Positions 10,916-22,600 of a DNA stretch of 64,000 nt are shown one piece after another. The DNA is taken from contig NC_058342.1 in the NCBI RefSeq assembly GCF_905475395.1, positions 529,001 through 593,000 on the forward strand. Direction: 5' to 3'. Within the stretch, counting starts at the first letter, position 1, and every line of letters begins with the position of its first letter. The position numbers and the translations under genes are program-made. Under the pieces are notes generated by a model. The model saw nothing but the letters and a program-made list of their open reading frames with translations, was not told the origin of the DNA and did not search any database. The stretch is from Chrysoperla carnea (lineage: Eukaryota > Arthropoda > Insecta > Neuroptera > Chrysopidae).

Positions 10916-11145
10916 GTATATTTTTCAATTCTCTTTAACTAAGATTACTAGACAAGATATTTGTCAATAATTAGTTCACGAATAAATGTAACATATTAAA
11001 TATCAAAATTAGTCGAAAAGACCATGATGAAAATATTGTGTGCATGATTAAAATGTGAACAACAATAATAAGTAATAATAATAAATAAAGTAGATAAACA
11101 AATTAAAAAATTCATTGAGTTGAAAAAATTGCATTCGTGTCTAGA

Positions 11146-11216
11146 ACTCGAATAGCCTAATTGGTAGGGCGCTTGACATGAATCCAAGAAGTCCGGGTTC
11201 GAGTCCTGGTTCGAGT
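11146..11216 (+). tRNA. tRNA-like gene, unit 2
   Basis: Same sequence as 10845-10915, displaced by exactly 301 bases, again followed by a TTTTT run. The same oddities apply: A at position 33 and a short variable loop with a UGA anticodon. Confidence 0.6.
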
Positions 11217-11442
11217 GTATATTTTTCAATTCTCTTTAACTAAGATTACTAGACAAGATATTTGTCAATAATTAGTTCACGAATAAATGTAACATATTAA
11301 ATATCAAAATTAGTCGAAAAGACCATGATGTAAATATTGTGTGCATGATTAAAATGTGAACAACAATAATAAGTAATAATAATAAATAAAGTAGATAAAC
11401 AAATTAAAAAATTCATTGAGTTGAAAAAATTGCATTCGTGTC

Positions 11443-12509
11443 CACAAACTTCAGGGATCTCCACCCAAGAAACACGCGCCCACCACCAACCAGGAACGTT
11501 CTCCAGTCTACGGGGATTTCCAGAAGCACGTTCTTTACGTCTGGCTTGCTTCCTCTTCTGTTAATTATTTTGACCTTCTCTTTCACGCTGGGCAGTGTAC
11601 AGCCCTTATAAGACAGGTTCTTACTGTGCAATTGCTCCAGCAAGACGTCATCCCCCATGTCCTCAGGAACGGCATAGATCAACATTCGCGGGGCAATCCC
11701 ACGAGGCTCCTCCGCTATCAGTCCGGCTTCCCTAAACTGAGCCATCCCTTTTAATGTCGCCGCTTCGTGTTACGATCGCCACCCCGGTCCGGACAGTCCT
11801 AATTGCCGTCACTCGAACACCTGTGTCGTGCTGCCTGGCGATACTTTCGATCTTCTTTTTCACTTCTGCTGGGGTAACCTCTATATCTTCAGCCCTAACC
11901 ACGCAGGCGTAAGACTTCCCCCTAGACAGCACCTGATTTCCCGCTTCCGGGTCCGCAACATCTCTAGTCGAAGATGCAGACGTCTCCCCCCTAAGTAGCT
12001 GCTTGACATCCTCAGCAAACTGCTTCACCAATCCGTCATGCTTACTTTCCATTCCCTTAATCAGCTCATTGATGAGGGCTTCGTACCCAGCAGCTATCTC
12101 AAGAATAGCCTGCACTCCCTCTGCGCTGCCTTTCACTTTCTAACCTTTAATAGTAGCGCATCGATAGTTTAGTTTTGATAGAATAGCATCAATAGAATAG
12201 TTTTGCCACGATCGCACTCGTAATCATCTGGGTCCTATCCCCAGTCCCCTTCCTTGGTATTTTCGTGGTTTTCCCCTCAGCCTGGGTCTCAGTGTCGGAA
12301 TGATCTTCATCTGTTTCTTCCCTATTTCGCTTGGTTCCTGGCGGTCTTTTGCAACCCCGGCTTTCCTTAGGTACACCACCAACCTCTATCGTCTCCTGTC
12401 TGCCAGCTCCATCGCTCTTTCCAGCTGACCCAGCCCCACCAGCTTTGTCATCCCTTCCGGCCGATGACTGGCCTCTAGAATAAACATCCTTCTTAGTTAA
12501 ATTATCCAT
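11443..12509 (-). pseudogene. R1 copy F ORF1 (gag-like), frameshifted and truncated
   Basis: Three minus-strand segments in different frames (12509-12189, 12136-11732, 11745-11443). The first opens MDNLTKKDVYSRGQSSAGR, aligning with the MD...GQSSAG start of copies A and B. The second is a helical stretch with an (S)YACVVRAED block, equivalent to SYAVVVRSA in copy B. The third carries LIAEEPRGIAPRMLIYAVPED, equivalent to the LPKILVHDVPK block of copies A and B. The zinc knuckles that should follow are lost at the 11443 junction. Confidence 0.7.
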
Positions 12510-13104
12510 AATCTACTTTTTGCGACTAATCGTGTGTGGAGGGGCGAGCCGAGTATAATTGAGAACGGGTACACCCAGGGAAACAACTGATCCCGTAGGC
12601 ATCAGAGGCTCCCACCCCTGTACTCAGGGGCCCAACACTCACCTGAGGTTACCAGGAATGGTGCCGGAAATCACGGACGCACCATTACCCGCCCGGAGCA
12701 ACACAGGTTCCGACCCCTGTGTTCAACACATACTTCCTGGCCAAGTTCCGAAGCTAGTGGTTAGACCTTCCCACCACACACACGTCAGCAACGCAAGCGC
12801 ACATCAGACCTCCACTGATGAGAGGTATCCCCACACCAGTATTGGCCACTCCCAGTATGCATAGTGGGTCGGCCGGCCAAATATAGGGGGAAACATATAA
12901 CAATAGGAGAGAACAGCCACGAAACGCCACAAGACACCACAGGAAAACTGGTTTTATGGGTTTTCCTTCAGACGCGCAAACTTTAGTCCGGGGGAGCGAG
13001 CTCCAACCAATCAGTGGTTAGTGCAAACCGATCGGCATCCCCTATCCGCCTCCCGGGGACCCGCCTGGTGCTCTGGTCCCACCGACACTGCGGCCGGTGG
13101 CAGG
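11443..13104 (-). mobile_element. R1: R1-clade element, copy F (5' part only)
   Basis: A 5' UTR (12510-13104) like those of copies A and B is followed by ORF1 fragments on the minus strand. The element is cut off at about 11443 by the tandem repeat. Its 5' end abuts a 14-bp 28S target copy (13105-13118). Its ORF1 protein is clearly different in sequence from A and B, so F is a separate R1 subfamily. Confidence 0.75.
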
Positions 13105-13118
13105 AGTAGATAGTGACA
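13105..13118 (-). other. 14-bp 28S R1 target copy (junction 1)
   Basis: AGTAGATAGTGACA, one change from the R1 target complement. It separates the 5' end of copy F from a short R1 3' terminus. Confidence 0.75.
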
Positions 13119-13153
13119 AGTCGAAAGGGGGATTCGAGTGGGACACATGCCTT
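13119..13153 (-). mobile_element. 35-bp R1 3'-terminal remnant
   Basis: This 35-base stretch matches the 3' terminus of R1-like remnant G (8639-8673) almost exactly and is flanked on both sides by 14-bp target copies. It is best read as an extremely 5'-truncated R1 insertion of subfamily G. Confidence 0.65.
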
Positions 13154-13167
13154 AGTAGATAGGGACA
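13154..13167 (-). other. 14-bp 28S R1 target copy (junction 2)
   Basis: AGTAGATAGGGACA, the exact reverse complement of the R1 target. It lies directly against the 3' end of R1 copy B. Confidence 0.8.
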
Positions 13168-13965
13168 TTGAAGAAAGAAAATTTTACTTGAGGTACCTGC
13201 TATTTTAGCCTAACCCTCACGCCCCCCATGGGGACGGGATTGAGATACGCTCAATCAGCGCGCCGAGAGCTAATTGCCAACGGCTACCAATCCTTCATTT
13301 CGGTGTAAGCCTAGGGAAGCCCTTTGGGGAAGAGCGCGTCCTACCTAAAACACTTGGGACTCTGCAGGTCCCCACCCGAGCAGAGGCCGAAGCCAGACGC
13401 TGCTCACCCGTCAATACAAGGTAGGCAGGAGTGATTCCTCAACTGAAGGTCTCAGCAGGCCTGCGCTACCCCCTCTAGCTTGCGATGTAAGCTCTAACAC
13501 ACTGCCCCCACGAGTCCGTCCTCATTTCACTTGCACACACACAGGCAGTGGAAACACCCTGTGTATGGGGCTTGGACGCAAGTGACCCATGGTACCCAAT
13601 TAACCGCCTGGGTTCGGCGTTGTCCATGAAACATGCCTTGTTACGTCATTGGTGACTACTTGGCATGTCCAGGCCAGGCCAGCGTTCTTACAAACGCCAA
13701 CTAGGCATACACATGATGTTTTAACAAAGTTTAAAATCCATTTGAAGCCGAGCCCCCCCCCCCCACATAAGGACCAGGTGAAGCCTGACCCGCAAGGACT
13801 CTATCCCGCCCCAGATAGAATAAAAGATAGCCCCTGGTGAAGAAGAAAGGAAGAAAAACAGTCCATTGTCGGACTGACGCCTCAACAAAGAAAACTGGCA
13901 GCAGAAATCCACTGCCAGTCTAAAACCTACTCGAAACAACTAGGATAAAATAATATGGGGTGAGC
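13168..13965 (-). promoter_or_regulatory. R1 copy B 3' UTR
   Basis: Non-coding, about 800 bases, collinear with copies A, C and D. Hairpin 2 is kept near 13889-13918; hairpin 1 has lost its left arm. No gene is seen here. Confidence 0.7.
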
Positions 13966-16049
13966 ACTACACACCCTGAGTGCCCCATAGAGAACAACCC
14001 GCTGTGCCGTCCCAAGCACAAGACGGGCGCCCTCAAATCTGAGGCACTCGCCCCAAACAGCTGCGCCATAAAGTGCAGCTGCCTCCACCCAACCTCGAAT
14101 AAGGATTCGGGCAGACCTCGTTTGAATTCCCCACTCCCTGCGCATGACCCTAGATATCATGGCCATGCACTTAACCACTTTGGGCCTGATCGCTCTCACG
14201 TGGGCTACCAAACTCATCCCAATACCAAGTGTAACTCCGAGGTAGACCACTTGTCCAACCCCGGCGATACGTTTGGTCTCCCCTCCCACGATCACCCGCA
14301 TACTGCGACGCTCCGGGTCTAACCTGCCCCGCAGACGCATGCAGACTGTCTTGCTGTCCGACACTTCCGCTCCGACCCGTCATCCCCAGTTATGAACTGG
14401 CTTCATTATTTCTCCAACGGTAGTTTCCAGCGCACGCCTGGAACTACCTTCGAGGATCAAAAGATCGTCCGCATACGCCACGACTCTGACACCATTGTTC
14501 TGCAAAATGGTGAGAAGCTCATCCATGACCAGGTTCCACAATATTGGGCCAGCAATTGACTCCTGTGGACATCCCCTCGTCAGCTTCACCCAAATCTCAT
14601 CGTTCATATTAGTGGCGCAAGCGTAGCCGTCCTTAAAGTAGTCCCGCCACATTCGGAGATCTACTTCTCCGACGCCAACTTCCACTAATCGCCGCATTAC
14701 CGCTTCCCAGTAGAGACAACTGAATGCATTTCTGAAGTCGACAAAGACCCCCAGCATATATCACCCGTTGTAAGGCGTCTTCAGTGGATCTCCCAGCACA
14801 ACCCGAATTGCGAGTCGTTCCACCCATCCCCGATGGCAGCCTCGAGTCTGCCAACCATCATTCTTTCGAGTACTTTTCCAATACCACTCAGCGGACTGAT
14901 TGGTCTATATGACCGGGGGTCACTGAGTGGCTTATCGGGACCTTTGGGTAGGGCAACTACCCTGGCCATTTTCCACACAAGCGGAAAGGTACCCTCACTT
15001 AGGCATTCGTCGAAAAGCGCCTTTAGGAAGAGGGGGACTGACTCCCACAAGCACCTTATCATGTCGGTTGTGACAAGGTCCAGTCCGGGGGATTTACCCC
15101 TCCCCATCTTCAACACTGACAATTCCAGCTCATCCACATGAATCACAGCTTCTAGGTCCTGACTTTGGTTCGGACCGCGAACCGGTGGGGCCACTTCCGT
15201 TGATGGCCTGTTGCAACTTGCAGCATCTGGGAAGAAGACGTACAGAAGAGCTTCGATGCTCTCCCTCCAGGTGGTCGTCCAGGTGTCACCCACCTGCAGG
15301 GATCCCACCTCCCTCAGTCGTTTACCTCTGCACGCCTTATAAACTGCTCCCCATGGGTCATCCGAGTTCGCACCCACGAACGCATGCCAGTCCTTCCGCT
15401 TAGCCTCAGCCAACGCACTGAAGTACTCTCGCCTACGGCTTGAGTACTCCCTGCCGAGGAGGAGAGATCGCTCACCACCTCTCCTTCTTTCCCGCTGGAA
15501 CTGTCTCCTACACCTATTAACAACCCGTCGGAGCTGCCATAGCTCCTGGGTCCACCAGGGGGCCTTCTGCCTGCGCCATGTACGTCGGCGCCTCAGAAAC
15601 GTCGCATTCGTCTCCTCCAACCATCCGGAAAGAACACGAAGTCTGGCATCAGCGCCAAGCTCCATAAAATGGAAAATGTTTGTAGACCTCCCAGTCCACG
15701 CCACGAACACCCCAAGGCTGTCCAGCCACGCTGGGGGCTACATCGCGAGCAGCAGTATCAATTGTGATCATAATAAGATTATGATCACTGAATTCTACTT
15801 CATCATGCAGCTCCCATAAGAACTGACATTCTGAAACGTATACCCTTGATTGGGTTCGTTAAGCACCTGTAAGTTCCGCGTTATGATCCATTCCTCAAGT
15901 ATCTCGCCGCGGATGGCTGACCTCCGCCTCCTCTGGTCGAGAACTATGCTGAACCACAACCCAGATGTGGCATTAGCGTCCATTCCCAGTAAGTCGCACA
16001 TCACTCCGTAAGCCCGCTGACAATTTAGCTGCGCGATCCTAAGAGCCAC
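13927..16049 (-). pseudogene. R1 copy B ORF2, multiply broken
   Basis: Fragments in order: 16049-15795, the endonuclease N-terminus (LRIAQLNCQ) with an internal deletion that removes its centre; 15710-14781, the linker and RT fingers (SPGLDLV, SYRPISPLSG); 14854-14633 and 14757-14380, the palm with YADD; and 14364-13927, the thumb, which runs abruptly into unrelated sequence so the C-terminal Cys/His finger is missing. Frame changes lie near 14790, 14460 and 14370. Codon 1 is GTG, as in copy A. Confidence 0.85.
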
Positions 16050-17368
16050 CTTGAGTTATTAGACGGCCCCGTAGGATCTCCATCCTTTTCTTATATTCAG
16101 GGCAGTCGGGACTGGCTGCCCTATTATTACCGGGGCACCAACGCCCAGTACAAATGTGGCATCGCGGAGTAGATTTGCAATCATCCTCCTTGTGCCCACC
16201 GTTACCACATTTCCAGCATCTCCGAGCTACCCTATCAAAGGGCATCACTCTGTGTGCCAGGAAGCCAACGTATATCCTGCGCTCCTTCAGGATAGTCTTC
16301 CGTCACTCTGCTGGTAGTTCGCACAAGACATTTTGGGTATCACCCCTACCCATCCTGTTGACTACCTTGAATCGCTTCTTGCACTCCTCCAGGGTCAGGT
16401 TTTTCAAGCTGGTTTTGGCTACCGCGGTAACCAGCTTCTCATCCGTGCAGGATTTTGGCACGTCATGCACCAGGATCTTAGGCAGAAGACCCTTCGGGTC
16501 TTCAACCAGAAGACCGCCCGCACGAAATTCGCCGCACTGCTTAAGCATTTCTGCCTCTTCAGCCGTTTTGGTCGATAACGAGACCATCCCGCATCCTCCG
16601 AACAGCCCTAATTCGGACGTCTTCGGGCGGGCTGACGCACTCCAGCATTTTCCCCTTTACCTGATCACCGGTAAGGGGTTCCGCAGCAGATCTTACGACC
16701 ACCGCATAGGACTTCACAGGTCCTTTCTTCTTCTTCTTCTTCCTTTTCTTCTTATTCTGCGGTTGGGCCTCGTTAACCGCAGGCTGGGCAGCTCTGGTGC
16801 CACAAGGGCCTGGTGTGGCCTTCGTCACCAGCGAGCTCGTGCTAGGTACCTGTGGTGGCGCTTTAGCCACCTGTGGTACCACACGGACCGCTTGGGACAT
16901 GTGCTTCGCCATGATCCCAGAAACCATCACCCGAATCTCCTCCTTAAAGCTCGCCAATTCGCCAGCAATAGTTGGAGGAGATTGTGAAGGGACAGGTTGT
17001 CCCTTCTCGAGCTCTCCGACTCGTTTCATTAGCGCGCCCACCAGGTCCCTATATTTGGCATAGACCATGCCAAGCTCAGATATGTGGGCCTGCCTATGTC
17101 TAGACCCAGCAAAGCCCATCATGGCATGTTTCGCGGTTTCTTTCAAAGCCGCTGCCCGTTCGCAGAAGCCCGAAGCTTCCGAATCGGAAAATTCGGACTC
17201 AGTGGTACTCGATCTTGAGTCGCTGGGCTCGATCTTCCGCCTCTTTTCTCCCACGGTGTGCCAAGAGCCTTCGGCTTGGCCCTTATGCGCACCGTCCGTC
17301 TCCATTTTGTCGCCCTTTCCGGCTGACGACTGGCCTCCAGCTAAACCAATTTTATTTGACTCATCCAT
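16039..17368 (-). pseudogene. R1 copy B ORF1 (gag-like), frameshifted
   Basis: Start at 17368 (MDESNKIGLAGGQSSAGKG), chosen by comparison with copies A and F. The N-terminal half is open to 16559 and contains a lysine tract (about 16720-16750) absent from copy A. Frame changes near 16590 and 16300 lead to the zinc-knuckle end (CWKCGNGGHKEDDC, CHICTGRWCPGNNRAASPDC), stopping at 16039. One of the knuckles of copy A is lost by deletion near 16225. Confidence 0.83.
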
Positions 17369-17959
17369 ATACTCAATTTTACGACTAATCGTGTGTGAAG
17401 GAGCGAGCCGAGTATAGTTGGGAACAGGTACACCCAAGCAGCAACAGATCCTGTAGGCATCGGCTACTACCACCCCTGTACTCAGGGGCCCAACACTCAC
17501 TTGGGGTTACCAAGAACGACACCGGAATTCACGGACGTGCCATTACCCGCTCGGAGCAACACAGGTTCCGAACCCTGTGTTCAACGCACACTTCCTGGCC
17601 AGGGGCCGAAGCTAGCCGTTAGACCTCCCAGCCACACACGTATCGGCAGCGCACAGCGCACATCAGACCTTTGCCGATCCCAGATCAGCTTCGGCCACTC
17701 CCAACGTGAGTGAAAGATCGGCCAGCCACATATAGGAATACATCAACACAGTAGGAAAAATTACAGCACAATCGCCACTGGACAACACCAGGATATGGTT
17801 TTATGGGTTTTCCTTCCCACTCGCAAACTTTGGTCCGGGGGAGCAAGCTCCAATCAATCAGTGGTTGGTGCAAACCGATCGGCATCTCCTATCCGCCAAC
17901 CAGGGACCCGGCTGATACCAGTATGCTCTGGTCCCACCGACACTACGGCCGGTGGCAGG
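17369..17959 (-). promoter_or_regulatory. R1 copy B 5' UTR
   Basis: Conserved with copy A 8031-8624 at high identity throughout. It ends at AGTAGATAGGGGCA (17960-17973), a near-copy of the R1 target. No gene is seen here. Confidence 0.65.
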
Positions 17960-17973
17960 AGTAGATAGGGGCA

Positions 17974-19577
17974 TTAATATGTATTTGTCGTACGTGGGGT
18001 ACCTAGCTATCTTTGTTAAGCCTTACCCCGAACTAGGCGCTGGCCTTGCGCTCGAGAGCTAACGCACTTTTGACACACAGAGTGATAAAAGTCACTCAGT
18101 CTCGATAAAAAAAATTTTGGAATAATAAAACACAGGATCGGAGCAACATCAAGTTCCTGCAAAGCGCCTGTAGGAGAAGTGGTCGTTCTGTGGTCCACTC
18201 GAAGCAACATGTCAGTCACCCTATGACACGAAATGTGCTAGTAATGAAACCCAACCATCCGACCTTGGCGTTCCCTCCTAAAACGATAAGACAGAGACGC
18301 CAATCAGCGGACGGAAGGTGGCTGCATATATACTTCCCCATCTACACGACAATGATCGTAATTTAATAGGATCAGTCGTTGATCCACTATGGTGGGTACC
18401 CTGGTTTTTCGCAAACCAAAGTTTACGAGCGTACCGGGTCAGTGGATGTTTCCAATGGGCACCCTCAGTGCGAGGCCAAACACTTAGGTCTAACTAAACA
18501 AGAGGAAAAACACTTAGGTCTACCTCCTTCGTATTGGGCCGCTAATGACCATGACCCACCCTATTTCGTCATGGCCATACGGTAGAATCCCACGTAAACG
18601 GCCACATCCCCGACAGACGGTCGACAGGCCCAGGTGAAGCTCAATGTGTAACAGGATGGAATCACTGGAAACTAAGAGACGCAAGATTGTTCTGTGTACC
18701 ATAAGTACTATGTGCGGTACAGTAGTCCTTATATTTCGATACTTTGCGCCGATGTGATTCATCCAATGGATAACCGTCTCCTACTATCTGGGCATCAATT
18801 ACCACAACACGACGATCTCGTGAAGCAATAATATCTGGTTTTCGCTTACCCTGATTCGTAAGGAACGCACGTTCACAGACGACGTCCCACCCAATACGCC
18901 TAAGTTCTGCGGCTGCGATACTAACCACCTTATTGTGCCTAGCGACTCTACTCCCATGGGTTCTGAAGCACTTCTGGATGACTTTATGTGCCGTCTCAGA
19001 TGCTTGGCATCCAGCTCGACATTGTCGATCGAAGTCGCGACCACTAGAAGTTCTGGCTCGTGTAGGTATGGTGTTCGCTCGAATATGGTGAAAGTCCACA
19101 TAGTCTCTTCCAGTGAGGCAGGAGGAACGAAGCGAGACCCAGTCTGAAGACGCAGGAACCTGATGCGAATCCTTCAATCCACCACCATCTACAGAACCAT
19201 GCAGAGCTTTTGCCATGGTGTTATTCACAATCACTTTCGAGGTCAATTGTACACCATAACCTCGCAGGACGCGCGAACACCACTCGAGCTGATTACAAAC
19301 CAACCACGAGCGGGAAGCGGCCTGGAAGTACGGGGAACTAGACTTCTCAAGGGATTCTAGCCGACTCTTACGCATAAGCGGGATAGCCATTCTTAAACAT
19401 GGAATACCAATTCCTCCCTGTTTAACAGGCGTATGATAGTATTCGACTTTAGTATCCTTAAGAATTTTATTAAATTGACGAATGACAACAGACCCGATGG
19501 AAATTGGTCTGAAGTCAGATGGTAATTTCGCAATTTTGATTTTCGGAATGAAAATAGTCCGAGTGTTCAACAAAAAG
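17974..19577 (-). mobile_element. R2: R2 retrotransposon, copy B (3' part)
   Basis: Minus-strand R2 fragment. It has a 3' UTR (about 18010-18661) shared with copies C and E, and coding DNA for the RT thumb, Cys/His motif and endonuclease (18662-19573). R2 assignment comes from copies C and E, whose shared 3' UTR ends exactly at the 28S R2 site. The 3' tip differs here and abuts an R1 target copy. The 5' side breaks into the Polinton near 19577. The RT palm is deleted at about 19460. Confidence 0.8.
18662..19573 (-). pseudogene. R2 copy B ORF: RT edge, Cys/His motif and restriction-like endonuclease
   Basis: A 303-codon open stretch. It starts in the RT fingers (FRPISIGSVV, about residues 22-31), then jumps by deletion to the thumb (KQGGIGIPCLRMAIPLMRKS), losing the palm with its catalytic aspartates. 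It continues with CRAGC...H...C and RVARHNKV, the R2 zinc-binding segment (about 18955-19060), and KPDII followed about 14 residues later by VVVIDAQ, the PD-(D/E)xK endonuclease (about 18795-18845). In R2, this endonuclease nicks the 28S gene to prime reverse transcription. The endonuclease is present but the polymerase core is not. Confidence 0.8.
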
Positions 19578-19602
19578 CCATTTGGAAGCTTGTATTTTTA
19601 CA

Positions 19603-22600
19603 ATGATAAGCTTTCGCGAACAAATAAAATCATCTTTACATAAGGGCGGTAGTTATGTCAATGGGAAAAAAGTTCGTGGAATGAAGTGGGAAGACATCGA
19701 GTCAGCATTCGAAAGCCGTTTAAGGACAAGTGTAATAGTAAATTTAATTTGCAAAGAACCTAAATTTTTTTTGAAGGACGCTGTAATGATGTTTAGTACG
19801 CGAATCAAAAACATTTTAAACCGTTTTGAATTCATAAAAGTGAATACATCATTATGTTGTCAGTTTTTTAAGCTTATTGATAATGAAAATGTATCTTCAA
19901 TGAAATTCTTTAATACAAAGAATGTAATTATCGATCGTCAAACAGATCTAAAAAAATGGTTTTTGGTTAATGTCAAGGAGCCACTTTTAGCAGAATTGGA
20001 AGAATTTCAAGAACGTGATAGTGGGTGGGCATTAAGGGACATAGTTAATTTAAGAATACATATAAACAAATGTCAATTATTAAGAGGCTCATCATACATA
20101 GAATTACCAAAATATATTAAAGCGAAATAAGCCTGTGTGAATGTTCAAAATATTGATGGAGCATGCTTTGCATGGGCAGTAACTTCAGCCCTATATCCAG
20201 TAAAAAACAATTCAAACAGAATGAGTTCATATCCACACTATTCGAACGTTTTGAAATTAAAAGGTATTAGCTTTCCAATGACATTGAAACAAGTCCCCAA
20301 ATTTGAAAAATTAAATGGGTTAAGTATAAATGTATATATTTTGAAATTGTGTAAAAAAGGGAAATATAGTGTTGAGCCAGTGTTTTTAACATCAAAAAAA
20401 CAAACAATTCATGTTAATCTGTTAATGATACAAAATATTTATGTAGAAGATGATGACAATTTTGATTTTGATAGTATCAAGCATGATAATGATGATATAA
20501 ATATTAAATATCATTTTTGTTGGATAAAGAATTTATCAAGACTCATATCAAGACAAATGAGTAAACATAATGGGGCAATATATATTTGTGATAGATGTCA
20601 ACAATATTTTGTGTCTGAAATAAAATTAAAAAACATAGTGTAGAATGTGGAGAGTATAATAAATGTAAAGTTGTTTTACCAGCTCCAGATAAAAAAATAA
20701 TGAAATTTAAAAAGTTTGCAAATAAAGAGCGTACAGTCATTTCTGTTTATGTTGACTTTGAGTGTATGTTAGCGCCCATAGACAAATGTGTTGGTAAAAA
20801 AGCAAAATGCTATCAAAAACATATTGCTTACAGTGTTGGATACTATGTGTGTTGTACATATAAAAATAAACTAAATTATTATAAATCATACAGAGGTGAA
20901 AATTGTGAAAGATGGCTTGCAATGGAACTGAAAACTTTAGCGGACAAAGTTAATGAAACAATTGAAAATCCTGTACCAATGATCAAATTAAATGCTAGTG
21001 AAAAAGAAAAAATTAAGATGGTAACTAATTGTCATATTTGTGGGGAGCCTCTCTCTGCTACGGATCGAGTTTTAGATCATAATCATTTCACAGGCGCGTT
21101 TAGGGGAGTAGCCCATTCGGATTGTAATTTAAATTATCATGAATCCCATACTATACCAATTGTATTCCATAATCTTAGTGGATATGATGCGCATTTAATT
21201 ATAGAAGAGATAGCTACAACCTTTAAAGGTAGTATTAGTTTAATACCTCTGACAAAAGAAAACTATATTTCTTTTATAAAACAGGTGACAGGTACAAAAA
21301 TCAAATTAAAATTTATAGATTCATTTCGATTTTTAAACGCATCGTTAGAAAATTTAGCAGCATTTCTTAGCGAGTATAAAATATTGTATAAAAATTGTTT
21401 TGATGGTGATAATGATAAATTTAAATTACTAACGCGAAAGGGTGTATTCCCATATGATTATATAAGTGATTTAACTAAATTAGATGAACAATCTCTACCA
21501 TCAATTGATATGTTTTTTAGTACTTTAACTGATTCAAAAATTTCAATTGATGAATACAGACATGCTCAAAATGTGTGGAAAGCCTTTAATATACAAACCT
21601 TGGGTGAATATAGTGATTTATATTTAAAAACAGATGTTTTATTACTTGCTGATATTTTTGAAAATTTTCGCGATATGTGTTTGGAAAAATACCACTTAGA
21701 TCCCTGTCATTATTATACTTTACCTGGGTTAACCTGGCAGGCAATGTTAAAATATACGAAAGTCGAATTAGAATTACTAACTGATATTGATATGATAATG
21801 TTTGTGGAGCAAGGTACTCGTGGTGGATTAAGCCAATGCAGTAATCGATATGCTAAAGCAAATAATAAATATATGTCAAATTATGATTGTAATAAAAAGA
21901 GTGAATATTTAATGTATTGGGCTGTGAATGGTATGTATGCTTGGGCAATGAAACAGTGTCTCCCATTAAAAAATTTTCAAGGGTATGATGATACGGACAT
22001 TGATGTAAAGTCTATACCGGATGATAATCCAGAAGGGTACATTTTTGAAGTTGATTTAAAATATCCAGATGATATACATGATATCCATAATGATCTTCCC
22101 ATGTGTCCCACTCACGAAAAGCCTCCGGGGGGAAAAAGTAAAAAGCTTATTGCAACATTGTACGATAAGAAAAAATATATTTTGCATTATAGAAATTTAA
22201 AACAGTGTTTAAAATATGGGATGATTTTAGAAAAAGTACATCGTATATTAAAATTTGATCAGTCAGCATGGCTCAAACCATACATCGATTTGAATATAAA
22301 AATGAGAGCTGAAGCAAAGAGCAATTTTGAAAAAAAATTTTACAAGTTAATGAACAATGCTGTGTTTGGGAAAACTATGGAAAATATTCGAAAAAGAAGG
22401 GTAGTAAAATTACGTACACGATGGTTTGGTCGATATGGTGTAAAAGTATTGATTGCTAAGCCGAATTTTTATAATCGTACAATATTTAGTGAAAATTTAG
22501 TAGCAATTGAAATGAAAAATCTATCTTTATATTTCAATAGACCGATTATTGTGGGAATGGCTACTTTAGATATTGCAAAAACCTGTTTCAATGATTTTCA

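Larger units (their letters stand above)
10725..11442. repeat. 301-bp direct tandem repeat (2.4 copies)
   Basis: Units start at 10725, 11026 and 11327, exactly 301 bases apart, and are nearly identical; for example only position 5 of the unit differs (T/A/T). The third unit stops at about 11442, before the tRNA-like part, where R1 copy F begins. Each full unit holds TAATAA-rich DNA, a tRNA-like sequence and a T5 run. The near identity suggests recent unequal duplication. Confidence 0.9.
13168..17959 (-). mobile_element. R1: R1-clade element, copy B (near full length, degenerate)
   Basis: Minus-strand R1 with a 3' UTR (13168-13965), ORF2 (13927-16049), ORF1 (16039-17368) and a 5' UTR (17369-17959). 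Both termini abut R1 target copies. Its 3' UTR shows the uninterrupted state of the site that the long-TIR element hit in copy A. ORF2 has lost the C-terminal finger domain by a deletion near 13970 and most of the endonuclease near 15840-15990. Confidence 0.87.

Noticed and set aside
10725..11442. Direct repeats considered as a CRISPR array
   Set aside because: The repeats are 301 bases with no spacer pattern, in an insect genome; a duplicated tRNA-like unit explains them.
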